DNA from: Dolomedes plantarius
Taxonomy: Eukaryota > Arthropoda > Arachnida > Araneae > Dolomedidae
Assembly (NCBI GenBank): GCA_907164885.2
Contig: OU015497.1
Span: forward strand, 64,004,077-64,068,076
Length of the DNA stretch: 64,000 nt
Direction of reading: 5' to 3'
Both the position numbers and the translations under genes were made by a program. This document shows, piece after piece, positions 37,334 through 47,502 of this stretch. Within the stretch, counting starts at the first letter, position 1. Each line of letters starts with the position of its first letter. The notes under the pieces are model-generated. The model saw only the letters and a list, made by a program, of their open reading frames with translations. It was not told the DNA's origin and did not search any database.

Positions 37334-37954
37334 TAGGGGTCTTCTACCCGTGGCCGACCGAAATCTTTCGATTAGGCAAAACGAAAGTTCGATATATATT
37401 TGAAAAAAACCTTAGAACGGCAAATTCTCTCAGACAAAGAAGATAAAGAATGTTCGGGGGAAAAGTAGCCCACAACACATAGGTTTATTAAATTAATAAA
37501 CTGGTAACTGTGTTCAGAATCTCAGTATGAAATTTACACCAAAAAGCAGCATGCCAAGGCTATTTCTCTCCAGAACCTCATGTATGTTTTGTTCCTTTGC
37601 ATTCCTTCTGTTTCATGCAATATAAAGTTCAAAATATACTGTTTCATCTCCCATTTTCTGTTGTTTATAGAAAATAATAAAACATTTTTGAATTAATAAT
37701 AGTTATATAGCTACAACTTCTTTTTAAAACACACCATACACGCAAAACTTCAGTGACGTACTTTAAAGGAATTAATCCTCCATCATCATCATGCTATAAA
37801 AAGCAAATCAAGAGATAATCTCAAAGGCTGAAGTTTGTTTGCTAATAATACATTTTTTCCTCTATCTATACTACTTATTTCACATATGTATAGCCTGCGG
37901 AAGTTTGCCAATTTATTGCTGTAGCCTGCGAATGTGAAAGGTTGAAGACCCCTA
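37334..37954. mobile_element. hAT-type non-autonomous element, perfect 8 bp duplication
   Basis: Ends TAGGGGTCTTCTACCC and, inverted, TAGGGGTCTTCAACCT, typical of hAT elements. CACTAGAC occurs on both sides (37326-37333 and 37955-37962). The 621 bp interior is non-coding. It is nested in the 4 kb TIR element and so is younger than it. Confidence 0.88.
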
Positions 37955-38393
37955 CACTAGACCAATGTCATTAGATACAGCTAAACTCTTCGTCAAGTGA
38001 ACCATCAAACTGAATTCATATGAAATGATTGACTGTTTCATGCTTACATTAAAATCATATCTATATGTTACTTTCTTACTCAAAACATTATTTAGGAATA
38101 AAAACAAACGTGACAATTTTATCAAATCTTTTTTTAATAAAAAACGTAAATAAATCTTCACATGTTTTCTCTGTTACAAAGTAATAAATTAACATTGACA
38201 AAAAAATAGCAACGCCAACACGGTTGCCACAACAACCATGTTCGCTAATACAAATACTCTGCCAAGCATATGAGGGTTACAACAGCGTAACAGCTTTCGT
38301 AAGGGCTCTTTGTGAAAGTCAAAGTGTCTGAGCATGCGCATTTGTGCACGTTTCAAAGAGCCGTTACGCAGGGCAGATGCTCGTGTCCGAAGC

Positions 38394-39464
38394 AACTGCA
38401 GGTGACAGAGGCGATTGTCTCCCGTTGCGACAACACAATGCGACAAAGATTCCTGAGCAAATATTCCATGAATCAAGAGCGCACCGTTTGGGAGGGAAGA
38501 GGGACCGGGAGGTATTTACAAATATATATAAAGCAAATAAAAAGCGCCACAACAACGGTATGTCACCATTTTTGTGAGGCTGTAAAGATGTAACTCATGA
38601 CTGTACTACAGCGGAAAGAACGGAGCGGCTTAACATACCTCTGCATTTTATAAGCCCTATTTTATAATTTAAAATGGTTTTACATTCAGCAGCAAATTGC
38701 AATACTTCCCAACAAAACTTATACACTGATATAAGTGAAGTAATGACATTTTTTTTTCTTTCTAAACCTTTTCCAAATCAGTTGCAAGATTATATCTATG
38801 AGGTCAAGGTAAAACCCGTATCCCCTTTTGTTTCCTACTACCGCTGTCATTTACGAATGAGAAATCTTTATTACATATATTAATTAGAAAATCCCTATTC
38901 TTTCGATTTTTTTGTCTGTTGAAATGCTTTGATAGGCTTGACTATTATATTAATGTGTTTAAAATATACATTAAAATACCATGAAATTTTAATACTTACA
39001 TGTCAAACGTATAGGTAAATGAATGCATGATACATTAGAGAATTTATTATAAAGATCTAGAAAAACATATACGGATTGGTTCTTTATTGAAACACCTCCG
39101 TTCATGATTGCGCTGTTAATCATCGATCAGTTTCACTAAAAGATGACCCACACCCAGTAAAAAAAAAAATGCTTTGAGGTTATTATTCTATTCCTCGATT
39201 GAAGATGTCATTTGAAAGAATGATGAATGCCCCAGCTTTACCTTTGAGTGGATTCACCCAGAGGTAAAGCTTGAGTGGAGTTCTAAAGAAGTATGGTATT
39301 CCCCAGTTCCGAGAGGGGAGAATAATTAAATAGACAAGAAAACAGGATGTGTAAGTCTGAGACTGTTTTCAGAGAGACTATGCTTCTTGAAACTGTCGAA
39401 CAGATATTTATGTTAAACAGAAGCTTTTGAAAAATGTTCTTTTTATGTACATATTGTTTTCCAT

Positions 39465-39468
<4 letters not shown>
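38394..39468. other. non-coding, nothing recognised
   Basis: AT-rich with short frames only. A possible plus-strand donor is not supported by an exon. Confidence 0.4.

Positions 39469-39495
<27 letters not shown>
39469..39495. repeat. (TA)n microsatellite
   Basis: Pure TA abutting the left end of a Tc1-like element. Confidence 0.95.
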
Positions 39496-39498
<3 letters not shown>

Positions 39499-40690
39499 TC
39501 ATAGACAACAAAAAAAGACGCACCGAGAAGGAGTTACCCTAATGGGACGAAAATCAGTAGATGTGATGTACATGTACAGAAAAACGAATGATTATAATTT
39601 GAGAAAAATGGAATGATTTATTCAAGAGAAAGATCTTCCCAAAGTGAAAAAGTCGATAATGCGTTAGTCCACCTCTGTCCCTTATGCAAGCAGTTATTCG
39701 GCTTGGCATTGATTGATAGAGGTGGTCTTCCTGAGGGATATCGTGCTAAATTATGTCCAATTGGCGCGTTAGATCGTCAATATCCCGAGATGGTTGGAGG
39801 ACCCAGCCCATATTGCTCCAAATGTGCTGAATGGGGGAGAGATCCGGTGACCTTGCTGGCCAAGGTAGCGTTGGGCAAGCCCGAAGACAAGCAGTTGAAA
39901 CTCTCGCCGTGTGCGGGCGGGCATTGTCTTGCTGAAATGTGAGCCCAGGATGGCGTGATATGAAGGGCATCACAACGGAGCGTAGAATATCCTCGACGTA
40001 CCGCTGTGCTCTATGAGTGCCGCGGATAACAGCTAAAGGTGTCCTGGTATGAAATGAAATGGCGCCCCAGACTATCACTCCTGGTTGTCAGCCCGTATAG
40101 CACAAGACAGTCAGGTTGGTATCGCACCGCTGTCCGTGGAGTCTCCAGACACGTATTCGCTGGTTATCGGGGCTTAATTCGAAGCGGAAATCATCACTGA
40201 AGCCAATTCTACTCTATTCAGTTATATTCCAGGTCGGATATGCCCTACACCACTGCAAACGGGCTTGTCGGTGTAAAGAGGTCAATGGTAGTTGGCTCAT
40301 TGACATCGAAATCTCAGCCTCCTTTCTCTGAGCCGCTTATGAATGGTCTTTGCGGTCACTGAAGTACCAGTTGCACGTACGATCGATGATAATAATGAAT
40401 CTGGGGCTGTGAGTGCCGCTCTGACAATTGTTCGGTCCTCCCGTTCTGTCGTTTCTCTAGTCCGACTGCTTCCTTCTTTACGCTGTTTTCGGCGATGGTT
40501 CATCCATTCCTACCAACATCGTCTAATAGTGGCATCACTGCTATCCAAATGTCCAGCGATTTGCCGATTAGACCAACCGGCTTCTTTGAGCCCAACTACA
40601 TGTCCTCTCTCAAATGCTGACATCTGCGCATATTGTTCGCGCACATGTATGCGAAGGCATAGTTACTGTCTACCCGAGTACACGGAATGA
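39496..40690 (-). mobile_element. Tc1-like transposon, right end missing
   Basis: Left end CACTCATAGACAACAAAAAA after TA. The transposase runs on the minus strand to the N-terminal helix-turn-helix near 40640. The matching right inverted repeat was not found before the pogo-like element starts near 40803, so that end is deleted or truncated. Confidence 0.75.
39669..40645 (-). pseudogene. Tc1-like transposase, decayed, catalytic Glu changed to Gln
   Basis: N-terminal region MSAFERGHVVGLKEAGW and SNRQIAGHLDSSDATIRR (40640-40510) with one stop, then TEREDRTIVRAALTAP (40503-40297). After a shift, FSDDFRFELSPDNQRIRVW carries the first Asp and VIVWGAISF follows. FQQDNARPHTA carries the second Asp. 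The final catalytic position reads SPDLSPIQHIWS, with Gln for Glu. TAG at the likely Trp in DII-stop-HDIPQED interrupts the tail, which ends DRGGLTHY. Confidence 0.85.
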
Positions 40691-40802
40691 AATTCGCAAA
40701 GAATTCATGACCTGGACGCAGACGAATTGCTGATTAAGAAGTGGAGTTCCTGAGTCTTGGAGACTTTATCTCCTGTCGCAAGATATATCATTTCAAAGTA
40801 GC

Positions 40803-42362
40803 GGAACCGGGGGCACAACGGGGTACCGGGGTGGAATGAAGTTCCACGTTTTTCGGTGTCAAGAAGGTACTGCCAACGAGTAGCCATAAGTAGAACTAGA
40901 CCAACCTATTGCTACTCAACTACGACAGCCATGTTAGTCTAGTTTTCTCGAGCGTTAGTGCGTCAATTTTTAGTTATGTGATTTTTTGTTCCTGTATTGC
41001 AACTTCTGATAATTTTGTAACCGAGGTAATGTATACATATTTGTTTACATTACAACTATATTTATTACATGCTTGAAGTACGTTCAATTGTCTTTAGTTT
41101 CGTGTAGTGAAACTTTTATTTACGTATCTTTATAGAGTGACCTTACCTCCCTAACCTAAATCGTGTCCCTGGGGTGGAACGGGTGGTGCGAAATGGGGTA
41201 CTTCCCCATTCTGCCCCGCAATTTTTCTAACTAAGAGATCGTTTTAAGTGCGCCCCTAGTTTTAACATTCGTTTTCAGTTGGTTCGAGACTATAAGAAAA
41301 AACAAATAGGTAATCATGATCTACTGAGGCAATTAAGAATGCTGTCGAGGTGGTTATTTCTGGATAGTCTGGGTATTTGGAGGCTTCGAACCAATTTGAT
41401 GTTCCCCAGTCTACTCTGGAAACATACGCTAAAAAAAAGAAAGGAAAACCCTGACTACAAGATTGATAAAATGGTTGGAAAATTTAAAAACGCATTTACG
41501 GAAGAGCAGGAACTTGTGCTCGCTAACTATTTAAAAACTATGGAGTCTAGGTTATTCGGTCTAACAATGAAATACTTGCGTAGCCTAACTTATCAGTTGG
41601 CTGTAAGAAATGGCCTTGGTCATAGATTTTAAAAGGGAATCGCAGGCCAAGATTGGATCAATGGATTCTTTAAGAGACAACCTACTTTAACTGTTCGTAA
41701 ACTCGAAGAAACATTTGGTTCAAGAGTCATGCCTATCAAGTTGGATGATAGAGTTAGCGAGGTTTCAGCCAACTCTAATGATGACACGCCGGTCAAGAAG
41801 ATCCGACATATTGAGGCTAATTGCGCCTCTTCTGGGTGCTTTTGGATGACAACTGACAACAGGGCCTCTTCATTTCATGTTTCACCTGAAATTCTACTGC
41901 CTATTCGAAAAGTTAAAGAAAGCGCGAAAAGGACGAATCGGAAGAGTGGGAAGACCACCGTCTTAACAGATAAGGCTGTCTTAATGTGTAAATTTTCTGA
42001 ATAGGCTTAAGTAAAGGACACAATCAATGAAAACTGTAGTTAAACCTTCATAGTCACTAACAACTAAATAAATATAGAGTATACTTATTTCTTCTGCATT
42101 TCCACCAGTTTCATATATTTTTATAATTACTTGTCCTTACCACCCCGTTCTGCTCGGGTATGGGGCAGAACGGGAAAATGACAAAATTTTCTGTTTTTGA
42201 AAAGAAAAATATTGTTCTTTTATTTTCTTACAATATGATTGTATTTTTGTGAATATAACATTATAATGTGTTCATAGAAAAATTTTCAGCTCTCTTAAGT
42301 AACCATTTTGCATTTTTAAAACATATTTTCAACTTGGTACCCCATTCTGTCCCGGGTTCCCC
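40803..42362 (+). mobile_element. pogo-like element, internally deleted
   Basis: Left GGAACCGGGGGCACAACGGG and right (inverted) GGAACCCGGGACAGAATGGG are similar ends, each followed by GGTACC. Related words (ggggtggaacgggtgg, ccccattctgccccg, ggggcagaacggg) recur inside both halves as subterminal repeats near 41170-41215 and 42140-42175. The transposase inside is a deletion derivative. A TA duplication is visible only on the left, so the exact right end is uncertain. Confidence 0.65.
41279..42004 (+). pseudogene. pogo/CENP-B-type transposase lacking its DDE domain
   Basis: The start codon position reads TTG (TTG-GTT-CGA-GAC). A psq-type helix-turn-helix is visible only by changing frame: VRDYKKK, then NAVEVVISG and ASNQFDVPQSTLETYAKKK in another frame, then back to KENPDYKIDKMVGKFKN. 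A CENP-B-type second DNA-binding domain follows: FTEEQELVLANYLKTMESR, LTMKYLRSLTYQLAVRNGL, a TAA at 41630-41632, then GQDWINGFFKRQPTLTVRK. The frame then jumps within about 60 residues to a Lys/Arg/Ser-rich tail (VSPEILLPIRKVKESAKRT). The central DDE domain, normally ~200 residues, is gone. Confidence 0.78.
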
Positions 42363-42690
42363 TTCATGTGCTCAGTAAAAAAGGTTTTAATATATGATAT
42401 ATATTAAGAGAAAAGTTAAAGTTTAAAAATTCAAAATATAAAGTTAAAAAATTAGGTTAATTTTAAGAAGTAGTAGAATATTTTAAGATAAAAATTTAGC
42501 TAATAATTAAAATTGTTCAGGTACGACAAGTAAAAGTTAAAAATTAAAATAAATGTTAAGATATGAGAAATGGCCCTAAGCAGTACAAGACGTTAAAATT
42601 TGCAATTGAGAAAAAAAAAGACCTTTACTGGGACGTACAAATTCGTAGTGAGGTCATTGTAGACTTCCACGGGAGAAAGCTTAAAATATC
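42362..42690. other. non-coding spacer
   Basis: Very AT-rich with repeated aaaattaa words. Nothing recognised. Confidence 0.4.
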
Positions 42691-42704
42691 AACATAGGGA
42701 AACT

Positions 42705-42792
42705 TGGAATATGCGACACCACCTGGGGCTGAACCCACAACGTGAGAGTCACCAGGTCAGCGCGTTAGCACTGCGCTAGAACAGCACGCTTG
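42705..42792 (-). repeat. tRNA-derived SINE head or tRNA pseudogene
   Basis: On the minus strand an A box (TAGCGCAGTGCT, 42778-42767) and a B box (GGTTCAGCCCC, 42735-42725) occur at tRNA-like spacing. No intact tRNA fold or anticodon could be assigned by eye. A short GCAA repeat follows at about 42790-42808. Confidence 0.6.
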
Positions 42793-43074
42793 CAAGCAAG
42801 CAAGCAAGAAAATAAGTGTATCGCGATAAGAGAATTAATGTAAGCACACGCTCTAGGGCATGTATGGTTAGCACGGATGCATGACCTGGAATCGAAGTTT
42901 GTCTACTTTAAAATCCTACCAGTTGCGCTGTTAGGATACCTTGCAGCGTCCCATGTTCATTCATTGGCCGCTAAAATTAAAAATTTTGAATTTTCCGTCG
43001 AAACCTGTATGCATATCAATTTGTGTTCAATTTGCATTTCCCCTTCTTGGTTTGTCTTTTTTTTTCGCCTAAGA

Positions 43075-43077
<3 letters not shown>

Positions 43078-43145
<68 letters not shown>
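43078..43145. repeat. (TA)n microsatellite
   Basis: Pure TA abutting the maT element. Confidence 0.95.
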
Positions 43146-43148
<3 letters not shown>

Positions 43149-44449
43149 GGTGGCTAATAAATACTGTGACAAATATCGAATCATTTAATTACACACAGAT
43201 AAAATAGAAAATGGAAAATACAACAATATTATGAACATTATACATGAAAGTTTACCATGAGATAATTTTACTCGAATCGACCGCCATCTTTATCGATTAC
43301 TAAAGATAATCTCTTACGCCACTGTCCTATTGTGGTACGAATCATTTTATGAGGTAATTTGTCCCATTCACTCCGTCTGGAAGCTATGAGGGAGTCCAAA
43401 CTTCTGTGCTGCTTAGCATTTACTTTAAACTCTAAAATCCCCCAAATGCAATAGTCTAAAGGATTTAGATCTGGTGAAGAAGGTGGCCAATCCTCTTGCT
43501 TGATAAACTTCGGGCAATTGGCATGGAGCCATTCCTGTGTTGTTTTGGATCGGTGGGACGGTGCAGAATCTTGCTGAAATATCCAATTCTTCTTGGGATA
43601 CAATCTGTTAGCATGTGGTAATAAACGTGTAGCCAATACTTCCTGTTTGTAATATTCATCATTGATTTTTACCCCTTTATCGATGAATTTCAGAGGCAGT
43701 TTTCAATTGTGTGACACTGCAGCCCAAACCATAACAGAATTCTTGTTCTGAAAGCGTTTAACAGTTCGAAGATTTTCAGGTATATCCTCGAAGGTTGCTG
43801 AATATACAACATCATTTTTAGCATTATAACTTTGTTCTGTACAAAACAGCTTCTCATCAGAGAAAATTATTTTTTCAACACTTTTGCTACCGTGCCGGTT
43901 CAGCAATTTCTTACATCTTTGTAACCTTTTTACTATTTGTGCAGTAGTCAAACCTTGAACTTTTCTTTTGCTATAAGGGCGAAAACCCAGGTCTTCATTT
44001 ATGATAAGTTGCATAGTTCTGCGACTGATGTTCTCTTCCGCAGCCATTTTATATGCAGAACGTTGTGGATTTTTCATATCTTTTCACGAATTCTTTTGAT
44101 ACGTTCTTTTGTACGAACAGTGCGTGGACGACCGGACCTTGGTCGATCTTTACAGCTATTGGTATCCAATAATCGATTTATAGTCCTATGTATAAACGTC
44201 CTATTAAAACCAAGGCATTTTAATTGCTTAAATATTTTACCTGCAGAAAATCCGCGATCAAAAAGCTGTTTAAACATTAACCTTTTGGCTTCCATCTTTA
44301 AAAATATTCTACATGTTTTACTTTAAACAAAAATCGTCTGCGTTTACAAAAAGTTGCCAATCACACAAATAGATAGATAAATTGTTTTTCCAAACGATTA
44401 AAATTAACTCTTATTTTTTGGAGTGTTACAGTATTTATTAGCCACCCTA
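43146..44449 (-). mobile_element. maT-type (DD37D) mariner-like transposon
   Basis: A ~1.3 kb element with inverted ends CAGGGTGGCTAATAAATACT (left) and the same on the right with the first base changed. TA microsatellites lie on both sides. One transposase gene is on the minus strand. Confidence 0.93.
43268..44295 (-). pseudogene. maT DD37D transposase, one frameshift and one stop
   Basis: Starts MEAKRLMFKQLFDRGFSAGK. Two helix-turn-helix segments (FSAGKIFKQLKCLGF and ENISRRTMQLIINEDLG) flank the linker GRPRTVRTKE. A one-base shift at about 44074-44077 separates the first 73 codons from the rest. Catalytic blocks: IIFSDEKLF (first Asp), WIFQQDSAPSHRS (second Asp) and SSPDLNPLDYCIWG (third Asp) with 37 residues between the last two. 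A TGA at 43703-43705 stands where Gly would fit (HN-stop-KLPLKF). It ends DKDGGRFE. It is nearly intact. Confidence 0.93.
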
Positions 44450-44471
44450 TATATATATATATACACACACA
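44449..44471. repeat. short (TA)n(CA)n
   Basis: TA then CA units linking the maT element to the next Tc1-like element. Confidence 0.9.
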
Positions 44472-45222
44472 CACTCTGCCACAGAAAAATAAATGCACCC
44501 AGAAGAAATCGAGCTACTATCACGAAACTGGGCAGGAATGTAGTCTGGTAAAAGGTATGCAAATGATTAAAATTTCGACGCCAATGAGACAAGGGTAAGC
44601 GTGCTATGTGCATATGAGATGCGCAGCTGGGAGAGTTTAAAAGCATGATTGCTCGTGCCGTAAGGTTATTCACGCAAATCTGTCGACTTGGATGGGCGGT
44701 ATTGTGACTAGAGATGCCTCTGGGCCGCCACCTCGGTCGTCAGCGATATGGTAGTTTCTCTGTGTTGGCAACGATGGATCACGGAAGGGATAGTCTACCG
44801 TCGCGGAGGGTTAGGTCGTCCCAGGAACACAAATGAGCGCGAGGATCGTGCAATCATAAGAGCGGCCACATCCGCACCAACAACGTCGCTAGAGCACGTC
44901 TGGGACGTGCTTGGAAGGCAACTGCAGCCGTCCCGAAATACTGGTGCATTAACTGCCCAGTTGAAAACATTATGGCATGATCTTCCGCAGGAGATCATAG
45001 TTGACCTCTTTGATTCGATGCCACGCCGTGTTTCGGCTTGTATAGCTGCCAGAGGTGGATTTACTACTTACTGATTTGTAACCTTTTCCATGCCATATCT
45101 TCTTAGTAAAACGGTCTGTTCTTCCGAATTTGAAATTATTTGCTTATCTCCTCATACACTGCATACATGTTAAGTTTCGTGATAGTAGGTCGTTTTCTTC
45201 TGGGTGCATATTTTTTGTGACA

Positions 45223-45225
<3 letters not shown>
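44472..45225 (+). mobile_element. Tc1-like deletion derivative (754 bp)
   Basis: Inverted ends of about 55 bp sharing ATGCACCCAGAAGAAA and CTACTATCACGAAACT, outer bases CACT, in TA/CA repeats. The transposase has lost its catalytic centre, leaving a short element with one open fused frame. Confidence 0.88.
44748..45074 (+). CDS. fused Tc1-like transposase remnant: DNA-binding end joined to C-terminus
   Basis: An open 108-codon frame. The first ~50 residues (WQRWITEGIVYRRGGLGRPR, NEREDRAIIRAATSAP) are the end of the helix-turn-helix region and the GRPR hook. They join directly to EHVWDVLGRQLQPS, the sequence just after the catalytic Glu, and continue through LFDSMPRRVSACIAARGG to the usual GGFTTY end. 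Both catalytic Asp are deleted. The original start is probably MPLGRHLG at 44713, in another frame. Any product could bind element ends but not cut DNA. That role is inference. Confidence 0.6.
   Translation: MVVSLCWQRWITEGIVYRRGGLGRPRNTNEREDRAIIRAATSAPTTSLEHVWDVLGRQLQPSRNTGALTAQLKTLWHDLPQEIIVDLFDSMPRRVSACIAARGGFTTY

Positions 45226-45308
<83 letters not shown>
45226..45308. repeat. (TA)n microsatellite
   Basis: About 41 TA units directly after the Tc1-like derivative. Confidence 0.95.
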
Positions 45309-45311
<3 letters not shown>

Positions 45312-46780
45312 TCAAACCACTGGATAAAAAATATAAATTATATTCGTTATTCCGTTAAGCTGAATAGAAAAAAACATTTTCACCGTTTCTACCCCACGCT
45401 ACCGGAAAGTAATCCACTAAACATCAGTTACACTAAATAAATCACTAATTTCAAGATACAAGGAGATAATTCAGGTCTTTAAGAGTTTAATGATAAAATA
45501 AGATAATTTGAAAAGTACTTGGAACAGTGTATCTCTTTGTAGTAGATAATAATACAAAAAAAAATGGAAAAATATTCTAAAAGTACGTGTATAAAAGGGA
45601 AAAAATGGCGATACATAAACCGTGTTGCATATTTTGAAAACAAATTCTATAAAAAGGTATTTTATTAAATAACTATAAGATCTTTCTCTATTTATATGTA
45701 TTCCACTCTTTAAGCACAGCAAAAATTAAGATAAAATCTTGAAATGGTTAGATATAGAAATAACAATTAAATGCAGTTTTCTATTCATGTTTTATGCTAT
45801 GACTGTGGGTAATAATTTTATCCCTAAAAGTCTGAAAATTGTTTGATTAATGTTGAAATTGTATTAACTGTTGTTGTTTTTTAAATATTATCAAATATGG
45901 TGTAACAGAACCAAGTCCCCAGATCTCTCCGTATCCATTATTTTGGAGAGGGTGGCTATTGGCTCCCCCTTGGACACAGCTGTGCTTCCACCCCTAGACC
46001 CTACCGGGAGTTAGAGCTTTGATAGGGAGATCGATCTCCAAACTATTTAAAAACACCTCATTAATTTAGCCACTAATTACTTTAAAAAATCTGTATCAAA
46101 AATTTCTTTACCCCAGATCCTGCTAATGAGAAAAAACCTTGAATCACTGTTCCTTGAAATTATTAGGTTTTTTCCCCTTTTTATAAATTATAAATAAATA
46201 AATAAATATATACAAATATATATAAACACATAGCATGCTAATATGTAATTTCTTAATCCAAGATATAAAATTTTAACTTGTAACACTCACGAAAACCTTG
46301 AAACTGCCTTTAGATGAATCCGAGAGTTCTAACTAACTCCTGAACCAAGGTTCATGATCCGATCTACAATATGAAATTTAGATCTTCCCCCAAATTTTCT
46401 CTATTTAGCATACTCACCATAATAAAAAAAAAAAATATTTATTTAAACTCTCTTTTGGCGCTGTCAAGTGACTTTATTTTCCAATGTATGTTATATTATT
46501 ATGAACTCACGGATCGAAAAATCATTTTTTCCCTTTCGATATATCTGTCTCTTCATGTCTTCACTTTTGTTTTGATTTTTCCATGTCAACATTCACTGAA
46601 ATCCCTGCATTATAGGTCTTGGCCCAGGGATTGCAGTTCCGACAAACATTCCCGTGAAGAGTTGGAGTGTGGGGGTGGACAGAAGCGACTGACCCCCAAG
46701 AAGAGAAAGTCAGGATGTTACAGACTGTGCTAATACCATGTTGTCTGGTGCGGACAAATTCAATTCGCGGTTTGTTCGGA
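45309..46780. other. non-coding, no gene called
   Basis: AT-rich, with a GC-richer island at 46590-46780. The 120-codon plus-strand frame there (46371-46733) ends in a basic Cys-containing tail but has no recognisable domain. Confidence 0.4.
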
Positions 46781-46784
46781 GGCC

Positions 46785-46900
46785 ATACGAATGAGAGTGT
46801 AATCCATGAAGCTATAAAACCATTAACCCATGAGAAGCACTCCGAATTTAGATCCATGAAGGCAATCCGAACGAGAGTGTGATCCATGAAGCTAGAACCA
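46785..46900. repeat. short direct repeat (~80 bp apart)
   Basis: cgaatgagagtgtaatccatgaagct near 46787-46812 recurs as cgaacgagagtgtgatccatgaagct near 46868-46893. Atccatgaag and accatgaa words continue to about 46930. Confidence 0.7.
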
Positions 46901-46970
46901 TGAACAACATAATGCTTTATACCATGAAAAACAAGAAGCTATATTTAAGCTTCATGGTAGGATCTTCCTC

Positions 46971-47008
46971 CCGAATCTCTTTCACGTTTTGTGAAAGAGA
47001 TTCGGGAA
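46971..47008. repeat. perfect hairpin, ~17 bp stem
   Basis: tcccgaatctctttcac is followed after a 5 base loop (gtttt) by gtgaaagagattcggga. It could be a foldback remnant or an RNA hairpin. No other support. Confidence 0.8.
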
Positions 47009-47267
47009 ATATCCAAAGAGAGGGATCTGTCGTTTATTCCTGTGATGTCGTTTTATTTCCACGTTTGTAATATCAAAAATAATCTTGTAAATAATTAGTA
47101 AATGAGGAAATAGATTACATGCTTAACTTTAATTCATTGGAGAACATTACAATAGTAATGCATGAATTGAAATATTTCTCATGTCTGCTTTTTAATTTAT
47201 TATTGTGTTGTTTATGACTCTCTGTGATAACTTTGAAAACCCTAAAAACTGATTTATTTATTTACAG

Positions 47268-47415
47268 AGAAAATTTTGCCTTAAGAATGGCTGAAATTCA
47301 ACAACGAACACCGTCAACACTTAATAATTTTTTTTTTAAAGTTAAATTATCTGAGAGTCACTGTAATGACTTTTCAGTGAATATCGAACTCAGCAAAAAT
47401 TCGAAGCCAACATAA
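47268..47415 (+). CDS. possible terminal coding exon, unrecognised
   Basis: A good acceptor (ttatttatttacag) precedes 47268. The open frame reads ENFALRMAEIQQRTPSTLNN, then FFFKVKLSESHCND, and ends SKNSKPT with a stop at 47413-47415. AATAAA follows at 47497-47502, giving an exon, stop and polyadenylation signal in the right order. I do not recognise the protein. A poly-T run in the frame (FFF) and AT-rich codons leave this uncertain. Upstream exons were not identified. Confidence 0.35.
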
Positions 47416-47496
47416 TGGTGATAATGATTTTTAAAAAAGTTTCATGTAAATATATCAGATTTTCTGATGTATATTAAAATCAAGTGACAGTTTTCT

Positions 47497-47502
47497 AATA
47501 AA
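47497..47502 (+). terminator. polyadenylation signal AATAAA
   Basis: Canonical hexamer 80 bases after the stop of the possible terminal exon. A nearly identical copy of the sequence just before it occurs at 63688-63720. Confidence 0.35.

Larger units (their letters stand above)
34344..38384. mobile_element. 4,041 bp TIR element with perfect 9 bp target duplication
   Basis: Terminal inverted repeats of about 71 bp (ACGAGCATTTGCCCTGCGTA and inverted ACGAGCATCTGCCCTGCGTA, continuing through GCACAAATGCGCATGCTCAG) with about five mismatches. Both ends are flanked by GTCCGAAGC in direct orientation (34335-34343 and 38385-38393). A 9 bp duplication with longish TIRs points to a Mutator-like (MULE) element. 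No transposase is recognisable inside, so it is non-autonomous or too decayed. It contains a hAT element at 37334-37954. Confidence 0.82.
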
